A stretch of DNA of 64,000 bases from Xanthomonas theicola (GTDB taxonomy: Bacteria; Pseudomonadota; Gammaproteobacteria; Xanthomonadales; Xanthomonadaceae): assembly GCF_014236795.1 (NCBI RefSeq), contig NZ_CP049017.1, positions 598,001 through 662,000 on the forward strand, written 5' to 3'. Numbering within the stretch: the stretch's first letter is position 1; each line of letters opens with the position of its first letter. The position numbers were made by a program, and so were the translations under genes. Below are positions 42,217 to 50,834 of this stretch, piece by piece. The notes beneath the pieces were generated by a model. That model was not told where the DNA came from. It saw only the letters and a list, made by a program, of their open reading frames with translations, and did not search any database.

Positions 42217-42942
42217 TCAGCGGTCGTCGGCGGCCGACGGCGTCGCCGCGCCGGCATGCGCCAGCACCGGTTCGCGCTGCAGGTCGGTGGCCTGCCCATC
42301 GACGATGTGCACGTTGCGCTGCGCGCGCGCGGCCAGTTCCGGATCGTGGGTGACCATGACGATGGTCGAGCCCTGCGCGTTGATCTCCTCCAGCAGTTCC
42401 ATCACCCCGCGCGCCATCTGCGAGTCCAGGTTGCCGGTCGGTTCGTCGGCCAGCAGCAGGCGCGGGCTGCCGGCCAGCGCGCGCGCGATCGCCGCGCGCT
42501 GTTGCTGGCCGCCGGACAGCTCGGACGGATAGTGCTTCATCCGCGAACCCAGCCCGACCCGGCCCAGCGCCTCCTCGATGCGCTGCTTGCGTTCGGCCGC
42601 GGCCATGCCGCGGTAGCGCAGCGGCACGTCGACGTTGTCGAACAGGTTGAGGTCGGGGATGAGGTTGAAGCCCTGGAAGATGAAACCGATCTTCCGGTTG
42701 CGCATGCGCGAGCGCGCGTCGTCGTTGAGATGGCTGACGTCCTGGCCGTCGAGCACGTACTGGCCGCTGGTGAAGGTCTCCAGCAGGCCGGCGATGTTGA
42801 GGAAGGTGGTCTTGCCGGAACCGGACGGGCCGGTGACGGCGACGAACTCGCCCTCGCGGACATGCAGGTCCAGCGAGCGCAGCGCGTGCGTCTCGACCTG
42901 TTCGGTGCGGAAGACCTTGGAGACGGAGCGCATTTCGAGCAT
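42217..42942 (-). CDS. ABC transporter ATP-binding protein (MacB/LolD type)
   Basis: A 241-residue ATPase and the only one in this operon, so it probably drives all the permeases. Walker A is GPSGSGKTTF (39-48). The signature is LSGGQQQRAAIARALAG. Walker B is RLLLADEPTGNLDS, followed by the H-loop IVMVTHDPELA. These features match the LolD/MacB-type group, whose members work with FtsX-like permeases in mechanotransmission rather than classical transport. The last about 20 residues extend beyond the usual LolD end. It follows the membrane-fusion protein gene after 155 bases that hold a repeat module. Confidence 0.92.
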   Translation of the reverse strand: MLEMRSVSKVFRTEQVETHALRSLDLHVREGEFVAVTGPSGSGKTTFLNIAGLLETFTSGQYVLDGQDVSHLNDDARSRMRNRKIGFIFQGFNLIPDLNLFDNVDVPLRYRGMAAAERKQRIEEALGRVGLGSRMKHYPSELSGGQQQRAAIARALAGSPRLLLADEPTGNLDSQMARGVMELLEEINAQGSTIVMVTHDPELAARAQRNVHIVDGQATDLQREPVLAHAGAATPSAADDR

Positions 42943-42974
42943 GAGGTGGTTCCTTTGCTAGGGGGGTGGTTGTG

Positions 42975-43096
42975 GTGCGGGGACTGGGGATTGGGGACTC
43001 GGAAAAGCAGACGCCATACAGACAACTGAAATTTCGGCGGGGAGACGGACAACTAAGGTGTGGGCTCTTCCGAGTCCCCAGTTCCCAGTCCCGGCT
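42975..43096. repeat. GGGGACT/AGTCCCC hairpin module between the fusion-protein and ATPase genes
   Basis: The arm GCGGGGACTGGGGATTGGGG (about 42978-42997, followed by ACTCGG) and the arm CCGAGTCCCCAGTTCCCAGT (about 43067-43086) are nearly complementary and are separated by about 65 bases. It is the same architecture as the four modules in the atp operon. Confidence 0.75.
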
Positions 43097-43097
43097 C

Positions 43098-44366
43098 CTA
43101 GTGCACCGTCACCTGCGGCGCCTCGCCGAACAGGTCGCTGCCGGAGACCACGACGCGGTCGCCCGGCTGCAGGCCCGAACGTACCTCGACTTCGCCAAGG
43201 CTGGTGACGCCCAGCTCCACCGGGCGACGGATCGCCGCGTTGCCGTCCATCACGTAGGCGTAGCGGCCGCCGGACTGTTCGACGAACGGGCCGCGCTCGA
43301 GCTTGAGCACGTTGCGCCGCGTATCCAGCAGCACCCGCGCGCTCATGCGCTGGCTCTGGCGCAGGCCGGGCGGCTGTCTGTCGGTGAAGCGGATGCGTGC
43401 GTTGACCTCGCCGTTGACCACTTCCGGCGACACCGCCGAGATCGCGCCGGCGAAGGGTTCACCGGCGCCGCTGGTCAGCTGCGCCGGCATGCCGATCGCC
43501 AGGTCGCGGGCGAAGCTCTCCGGCACCTTGATCTCCAGCTCGAACTTGGACAGGTCGACCACGCTCAGCACCGGCGCGTTGGCGGCGAGGTTGGTGTGCT
43601 GCGACACCTGCACCTGGCCGACCTGGCCGTCGAACGGCGCGCGCAGCGTGAGCAGGTCCACCTGGCGCTTGACCTCGGTCACCACCGCGCGCTGACGATC
43701 GGCGAGCAGGCGCTTGTTGCGCGCGTCCAGGCCGGCGCCCCGGGTCTGCAGGCCGGAGTCCTTCTGTGCGTGGCGCATCGCGATGTCGGCCTTCTTCAGC
43801 GAGTCCTGCGCCTTGGCCAGTTCCACCGCCGGCACCGCGCCGCCGTCGTAGCCGCGCTGGTAGCGCTCTAGATCGCGGCTGGCGGCCTGCCGCTCGATCT
43901 GCGCCTGGTCGACCAGCTTGCTGGCGTTGGCGCGCGCCAGCACCGCGTCCAGGTCGGCGCGGCCGGCCTCGGCCTCCAGGCCGGCCAGCGTGGCCTCTTC
44001 CTGGGCGAGCTTGCTGCGCAGTTCGGGGCTGTCGATCTCGGCCAGTTCCTGGCCCTGCTTGACCACGTCGCCGGCGACCACCTTCAGGCGCACGGTGCCG
44101 CCGGAGATCGCGTACAGGGTAGGGCTGTTGGCGGCGATCAGGCGCCCGTCGGCGGAGATGTCGCGGACCAGGTCGCCGCGGCCGACCGTGGCGATGCGCA
44201 CGCGCTGCGCGTCGAACGAGCGGCTGCCGGCGATCCAGCCGCGCGCGGCGAAGGCGATGCCGAGCAGCACCGCCAGCGCGATCAGCGCGGGCCAGAACCA
44301 GCGGCGCCACGCGGCGGCGCGGGGGTGGGCGAGAACCTGGTCCTGGGCGGACGTGTCGCGGATCAT
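43098..44366 (-). CDS. Periplasmic membrane-fusion protein (HlyD/MacA-like)
   Basis: A 422-residue adaptor and the first gene of the operon. One N-terminal membrane helix (about 22-45, FWPALIALAVLLGIAFAARG) anchors it. A split lipoyl/biotinyl-like half-motif (SGGTVRLKVVAGDVVKQGQELAEIDS) starts near 90. A long helical hairpin (about 120-225) follows, then TLRAPFDGQVGQVQVSQHTN and a beta-barrel/membrane-proximal part. Such adaptors connect inner-membrane ABC components to an outer-membrane channel; no TolC-like gene is in this window. The start ATG at 44366 has no strong ribosome-binding site. A sigma-54 promoter lies 39-54 bases upstream. Confidence 0.9.
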   Translation of the reverse strand: MIRDTSAQDQVLAHPRAAAWRRWFWPALIALAVLLGIAFAARGWIAGSRSFDAQRVRIATVGRGDLVRDISADGRLIAANSPTLYAISGGTVRLKVVAGDVVKQGQELAEIDSPELRSKLAQEEATLAGLEAEAGRADLDAVLARANASKLVDQAQIERQAASRDLERYQRGYDGGAVPAVELAKAQDSLKKADIAMRHAQKDSGLQTRGAGLDARNKRLLADRQRAVVTEVKRQVDLLTLRAPFDGQVGQVQVSQHTNLAANAPVLSVVDLSKFELEIKVPESFARDLAIGMPAQLTSGAGEPFAGAISAVSPEVVNGEVNARIRFTDRQPPGLRQSQRMSARVLLDTRRNVLKLERGPFVEQSGGRYAYVMDGNAAIRRPVELGVTSLGEVEVRSGLQPGDRVVVSGSDLFGEAPQVTVH

Positions 44367-44404
44367 CGGTCGGGTCGGCGCAGTGGAGAATGAACGAATC
44401 CAAA

Positions 44405-44420
44405 GCACGCCGCGTGCCAA
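44405..44420 (-). promoter_or_regulatory. Sigma-54 (-24/-12) promoter of the ABC operon
   Basis: Read on the minus strand from 44420: TTGGCACGCGGCGTGC. The invariant GG (-24) at 44418-44417 and GC (-12) at 44406-44405 are exactly ten bases apart, and TTGGCACG matches the -24 consensus fully; only the first T of TTGC is replaced by G. Initiation would fall near 44393, 27 bases before the start of the fusion-protein gene. The operon encodes a sigma-54-dependent activator, which supports this call. Confidence 0.75.
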
Positions 44421-44464
44421 TCCCAAGTGATTGGAAAAAGAAAGGTTTCGTTGCGACGGGCGGT

Positions 44465-44497
44465 TGTCCGCGTGTCCGCGGACACGTTCGCGGACAC
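44465..44497. promoter_or_regulatory. Nested palindromes, probable enhancer for the NtrC-type regulator
   Basis: The perfect 16-bp palindrome CGTGTCCGCGGACACG (44471-44486) is flanked by another TGTCCGCG (44465-44472) and another CGCGGACA (44489-44496). Four half-sites of the same word therefore stand symmetrically, about 47-79 bases upstream of the -24 element. This is where NtrC-type activators normally bind. Confidence 0.65.
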
Positions 44498-44707
44498 CGT
44501 GCCCGCTGCCGGCCCGGACGACCGGGATAGGACGCGCTGCCGCGATCGGCGTCTGGAGCGTGCGTTGCGCCGGGTCCGGCGCTCCCCGGTCGCCCATGCG
44601 CGGATGCCCGGTGCCGGTCCCCACCCCCCGGGCGGCGCTGCCAGGGCATGCCATGGCGCGTCCAAGTCGCGCCGGCACGTCCTGCAGGATATGCAGCGGA
44701 CAAAGCT

Positions 44708-44713
44708 AGAATG
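44708..44713 (+). promoter_or_regulatory. Possible glmS -10 element
   Basis: TAGAAT lies 27 bases before the glmS start, in the same sequence form as before metN and glmU. No good -35 was found. The rest of the 44498-44700 gap is GC-rich and shows no gene. Confidence 0.35.
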
Positions 44714-44739
44714 GCGATCTTTCGGTGCAGGGTGCGGCT

Positions 44740-46572
<1,833 letters not shown>

Positions 46573-47887
46573 GCGCGGGCGCGGGGCGTTCGGCTGGCCT
46601 GCGTACTGCCGCATGGCCGGCCACAGCAGGGCTGCGCGGCGCGATCCGTCGCCAATGCGGGCACGGCCGCACCAGCGCGGCCGAATGCCGGCGTAACCGA
46701 CCCGCTACTCGGCAACGCTGTCGAAGAAGTCGGACCAGGCTTCGAGGCGCGTCGTCGTCGAAGAACATCGCCAGGTTCCGCGCTGATTCCTCGGCAAAGG
46801 GCGCGCTGCGGGAGAAGAGGTCCTTTTCGTAGGCGGCGAGCGCGGCCTCGACATCGCCGGGATGGGCGACAAGGGCCTTGCCGAGTTCGGCAGCGTCGTA
46901 GAGCGCCAGGTTGGCGCCTTCGCCGGCGAACGGCGACATCAGTTGCGCCGCATCGCCGAGCAGGGTCACCCCGGGCCTGGGCTCCCAGCGGTGCCCGACC
47001 GGCAGCGCGTGGATGGGGCGAAGCACTGGAGCGGTATCGCCGTCGGTGCCGAGCGCCGTCAATGCCGGCGCCCAGCCGGCGAATTCCGCGGCGACGCGGG
47101 CCAGCGCCGTCGCCGGGTCGGCGAAGTCGATGCGGGCGAACCAGTCCTCCGACCTGGACAGCGCCACGTAGGTCTGCAGGGTGCCATCGGCATGGCGGTG
47201 CGCGAGGATGCCTTTGCCCGGCGCGATCGCCATCATCGTGCCGCCGCCGACCGTCTGCGCGCTGGCGGGGTGCCGGGTATCGCCATCGAACAGGCAGGTC
47301 TCGATGAGGGACGTGCCGGCATAGGCGGGCACCGCGTCGGACAGCAGCGGACGCACTCTCGACCAGGCGCCGTCCGCACCCACCAGCAGATCGGCGGTCG
47401 CCGTCGCGCCGTCGGCGAAGCGCAGCAGGTGCTGTCCGTCGCCGAGCGCGGATGCCGCGGCGAGCTTGCGTCCCCAGCGGATCGTGCCTTCGGGAAGCGC
47501 GTCGATCAGGAGCCGGCGCAGGCTGCCGCGATCCACCTCGGGCCGGTCGCCGTGGCCCATGTCGGGCCGGTCGACCAGGAGGGTGCCGTGCCGGTCGACG
47601 ACCCGCTTGGCATCGGCGCCGGGAAGGACGCGTTCGAGGAACGCGTCGTACAGGCCCGCGGCCTTGAGCGCGCGCTGGCCGTTGTAGGTGTGGATGTCGA
47701 GCAGGCCGCCCTGCGGGCGGGCGTCCGCCGAGGCCTCGGCTTCGTGGATCGTCGCGGCGATGCCGTGCACGTGCAGGACGCGTGCGAGCATGAGCCCGCC
47801 GAGCCCGGCGCCGATGATCGCGATGGCAGTGTGCATCTGGGTTTTTCCTGGGAGGGGAGCGCGCCGGGCATGGTGGGCGCAAAGCAG

Positions 47888-47923
47888 TGGAACGGCGTTC
47901 CACAATATTGGAATGTTGTTCCA
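47888..47923. promoter_or_regulatory. Two phased TetR operators between the monooxygenase and tetR genes
   Basis: TGGAACGGCGTTCCA (47888-47902) and TGGAATGTTGTTCCA (47909-47923) are both palindromes of the form TGGAAn5TTCCA, with centres 21 bases (two helical turns) apart. They lie in the 105-base gap between the divergent start codons and very likely bind the TetR protein, repressing both genes. Confidence 0.75.
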
Positions 47924-47941
47924 TTCGTGTCAAGATGCGGC

Positions 47942-48661
47942 ATGGTCAAGAAGACGCGCAGTACCCAACGACGCGAGGAATCGCTGACCCGGGAGCAGAT
48001 CGTGGAGGCGGCAATCGCGTTGCTGGACGACAGCGGCGAAGCGGGACTGACCTTCCGCGCGCTGTCCGAACGGCTCGCCACCGGCCCCGGCGCCCTCTAC
48101 TGGCATATCGCCGACAAGCGCGACCTGCTGACCGCCGCCTGCGATGCGATCGTCGCGCGCACCTTGCAGGCGCCATTCGCCGGCGCGACGCCGGAGGCGG
48201 CGATACGCGCGCTGGCGCTGGGCATGTTCGACGCGATCGATGCGCATCCATGGATCGGATCGGCGCTCACCCGCGCGCCCGGGCAATTACCGATCGTGCG
48301 CGTCGTCGAACGCATCGGCCAGCAGGTGCGCGCGCTTGGCGTGCCGGATGCGGAACAGTGGCCGGCTGTGTCCGCGTTGCTGAGCTACATCCTCGGCGTC
48401 GGCGGCCAGAATGCGGCCAATACGCAGTTGGCGCGGACCCAGGGCATCGCCAGGTCCGAGTTCCTGGACGCAGTGGCGACCGCCTGGTCCGGGCTCGACC
48501 CGGAGGCGTATCCGTTCGTGCGCAGCCTGGCCGGCCCGTTGCGTACGCAGGACGACCCAATGGATTTCATCGCCGGGATCGATCTGATCCTCGGTGGGCT
48601 TGCATCGCGGCAGGGCGCTGCGCCGTTGGTTGGCGCCTCGCCGAAGCGCCGCAGGCGCTGA
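47942..48661 (+). CDS. TetR/AcrR-family transcriptional regulator
   Basis: A 239-residue regulator. The N-terminal helix-turn-helix (SLTREQIVEAAIALLDDSG...LTFRALSERLATGPGALYWHIADKRDLL, about 15-62) is of the TetR type. The C-terminal helical domain (75-225) would bind an inducer. It is divergent from the monooxygenase gene, with two palindromic operators between them, the classic layout of a drug- or aromatic-compound-responsive pair. The protein ends in a basic tail (SPKRRRR). Confidence 0.88.
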   Translation: MVKKTRSTQRREESLTREQIVEAAIALLDDSGEAGLTFRALSERLATGPGALYWHIADKRDLLTAACDAIVARTLQAPFAGATPEAAIRALALGMFDAIDAHPWIGSALTRAPGQLPIVRVVERIGQQVRALGVPDAEQWPAVSALLSYILGVGGQNAANTQLARTQGIARSEFLDAVATAWSGLDPEAYPFVRSLAGPLRTQDDPMDFIAGIDLILGGLASRQGAAPLVGASPKRRRR

Positions 48662-48951
48662 GCCGCCACGAACCGCCGGCACATGGCCGCCGCCGGCGTT
48701 CGCAAGGCGGCGCGCGGTTGCGGGCTGTGCCGCGCCGGCGTGCGCGCTGTCCGCGAGGTCGGTGGGTGCGGTTGCAACGCGCACGAGGGATCGCGGCCGC
48801 GCCGCTTGGGGAACCTGTGCAGGCATGGCGGCCGAACGACGCCGCGGCGGCACCGAGCGTGCGATTGGCAGCCCTCGCCCGCGGTTGCCAACGCAGTGGC
48901 CCAGGTTATGCATAAGCTCCTGGCGAGGGTTCCCACCACGCAGGAGGACGC

Positions 48952-49425
48952 ATGTACGAGTCTTTCAGACAGGGGGCGCCGGCCGAACTGTGGCAGGCGC
49001 TGGTGCACGAGGCAGGCCAGTGGCTGGGCCGGCCGCTGGACGCATCGCGCGAGAGCTATCTGGTATTCGTGCTGCTGCGCTACCAGGGCGACGGTCACCT
49101 GCTGGCGCGCACCCAGGCGCTGGCCTGGCTGCATGCGCAGGAGCAGGTCGGGCGCGCCCGCGCCGACGCGCTGCGCGAGGTCGGCGATGGCTGCCTGCTG
49201 ATCGCCGGGCTGTTTCCCGGCGTGGCCGAGCGGCGCCGGGTCAGCGTAGACTATTTCATCGACCTGGGCCGCGGCGCCTACTACGAGGTCGCCGAAACCC
49301 GCGCCAGCGACGCCGGGCTGTTCGCCCAGCTGGCGCGCAGCTACCAGGAACTGGTGCGCACGCTGGGCGCGCTGCGTCCGCCGCGCGGTTGGCGGGTCGG
49401 GGAGGATGGTTCGCTGCGCGCTTGA
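48952..49425 (+). CDS. Hypothetical protein
   Basis: A 157-residue soluble protein of no family I recognise. ATG 48952 has an excellent GGAGG site six bases upstream, and codon use fits the genome. The sequence is mostly helical and acidic (ELWQALVHEAGQWLGRPLDAS, ESYLVFVLLRYQGDGHLLARTQALAWLHA), with no signal peptide. It is isolated: 290 bases of non-coding sequence precede it and a REP doublet follows. Its location does not suggest a function. Confidence 0.7.
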   Translation: MYESFRQGAPAELWQALVHEAGQWLGRPLDASRESYLVFVLLRYQGDGHLLARTQALAWLHAQEQVGRARADALREVGDGCLLIAGLFPGVAERRRVSVDYFIDLGRGAYYEVAETRASDAGLFAQLARSYQELVRTLGALRPPRGWRVGEDGSLRA

Positions 49426-49510
49426 GCGGCGAGAACCCCCACGACGAAGTGCTCGTGGGTCGCCGCGATGTCACATGCTGCAATCGACGCCAATACAGTG
49501 GGCACGGTGT

Positions 49511-49578
49511 TGTAGGAGCGGCTTCAGCCGCGACAGGATCCGTCAGTAAGGCCTGTCGCGGCTGAAGCCGCTCCTACA
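49511..49578. repeat. Perfect 27-bp inverted repeat (REP doublet) between convergent genes
   Basis: The segment 49511-49537 (beginning TGTAGGAGCGGCTTCAGCCG) is the exact complement of 49552-49578, with a 14-base loop. Each arm holds its own small palindrome GCGGCTTCAGCCGC. The GTAGGAGC start recalls GTAG-type REP sequences of Stenotrophomonas and relatives. It lies between the convergent unknown gene and copB and can act as a two-way terminator. Confidence 0.9.
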
Positions 49579-49589
49579 GGGAATGGCCG

Positions 49590-50834
49590 CTAGAACCAGA
49601 CCCGCACGCCCGCCACCACGCGCGTGTCGCGTGCGGCGTCTCCCGCGTGGCGCCGATAGTCGGCCGTGCTGCCGAATGCGCGCTCGTGCACCACGCCCAG
49701 GTACGGCGCGAAGCGGCGGCTGATCTCGTAGCGCAGGCGCAGGCCGGCCTCGAGCGTGGACAGGCCGCTGCCGATGTCGCGCGCACGGTCGTCCGCGAAC
49801 GCGACATCCGCTTCCAGCCGCGGCTGCAGGATCCAGCGGTTGCTCAGCAACACGTCGTACTCGCCCTGCAGGCGCGCGCTGGCGCTGCCGCCTTCGCCGA
49901 CGTACAGCGTGGCGGCGACCTTGAACTTGTACGGCGCCATGCCCTGCACGCCGAACGCGGCCGAGGTGCGCGCGGCGCCGGGGGCGACGTCCTGCTTCAC
50001 CCCGACCAGCAGGTCCCACCAGGGCGACACCGCGTGGCCGTACAGCGCTTCTAGGTCGGCGGCCTCGGTGCGGCCGCCGCTGCGCTCGCCTTCGCTGCGC
50101 AGCCACAGCCGGTCGATGTCGCCGCCGTACCAGGCGCTGGCTTCCCAGGCCTGGCCGCTGCCATGGTCGGCGTCCCAGCCTTCCAGGCGATCGAACAGCA
50201 GGTAGCCGTTGCGCGACGGACCATGCGGTATCGTGTGCGCGCGCCGCGTCGGGAACGCGGCGGCGCGATCGGCGTCGGCGAGCGGCGGGATCGGCTCGCG
50301 CGGTAGCGCGGAGGAGGGCGCGACCTTGCAGGTGCATGCCGCGCTCGATGGCGTTGCAACTGGCGATGCTGCAGCGGGGTGATGCATCCCGGCGTGGTCC
50401 GGCATGGCGCCATCGGCCTGCGCTGCGGTTGGCGTGCGGTGCTCCATCGTGGCGGGGTGCATGCCCCTGTGCTGTATGTCTGCATGGTTCGGCATGGCGT
50501 GGTCGCCGTGCGCTGCGTGGTCCATGGACATGTGCTGCATGCCGCCGTCGCTCGCCGTCGCAGCGGCCGGAACAGTGTCGACGTGTGCGCCATGATCCAT
50601 CGCTGCGTCATCGCCGCCGGCGACGGCAGGTGGCGATAGCGGGATATGCATACGTATCCCATCGTCGGCAGGCGGACACACGCATGCTGCAGGCGCAGGT
50701 CCAGATGCAGATGCAGGTACGGCGATGCCGGCATCGGCAGACGCATGCACATGCTGCGCACGTGCGGCGCCGTGGGCGAGCAGCAGCGCCAGGCCGACGG
50801 CCTGCGCGAGCGTGGAGAGCAGCGCGGCGTTCAT
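49590..50834 (-). CDS. copB: Copper resistance outer-membrane protein CopB
   Basis: A 414-residue protein. The signal peptide (MNAALLSTLAQAVGLALLLA, cut at ARA-Q) is followed by a low-complexity region rich in His and Met (about 30-165, with repeated MDHAAH, MPNHAD, MPDHAG motifs) that should bind copper. Then comes a CopB beta-barrel domain (about 200-414) with NGYLLFDRLEGWDADHGS and a C-terminal Phe. The start overlaps the copA stop (ATGA). CopB is thought to sequester or export copper at the outer membrane. It is the third gene of copLAB. Confidence 0.92.
   Translation of the reverse strand: MNAALLSTLAQAVGLALLLAHGAARAQHVHASADAGIAVPASASGPAPAACVCPPADDGIRMHIPLSPPAVAGGDDAAMDHGAHVDTVPAAATASDGGMQHMSMDHAAHGDHAMPNHADIQHRGMHPATMEHRTPTAAQADGAMPDHAGMHHPAAASPVATPSSAACTCKVAPSSALPREPIPPLADADRAAAFPTRRAHTIPHGPSRNGYLLFDRLEGWDADHGSGQAWEASAWYGGDIDRLWLRSEGERSGGRTEAADLEALYGHAVSPWWDLLVGVKQDVAPGAARTSAAFGVQGMAPYKFKVAATLYVGEGGSASARLQGEYDVLLSNRWILQPRLEADVAFADDRARDIGSGLSTLEAGLRLRYEISRRFAPYLGVVHERAFGSTADYRRHAGDAARDTRVVAGVRVWF

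Noticed and set aside
44498..44739. A glmS ribozyme or other riboswitch upstream of glmS
   Set aside because: The leader after the probable -10 is only about 20 bases and has no ribozyme core; glmS ribozymes are typical of Firmicutes.
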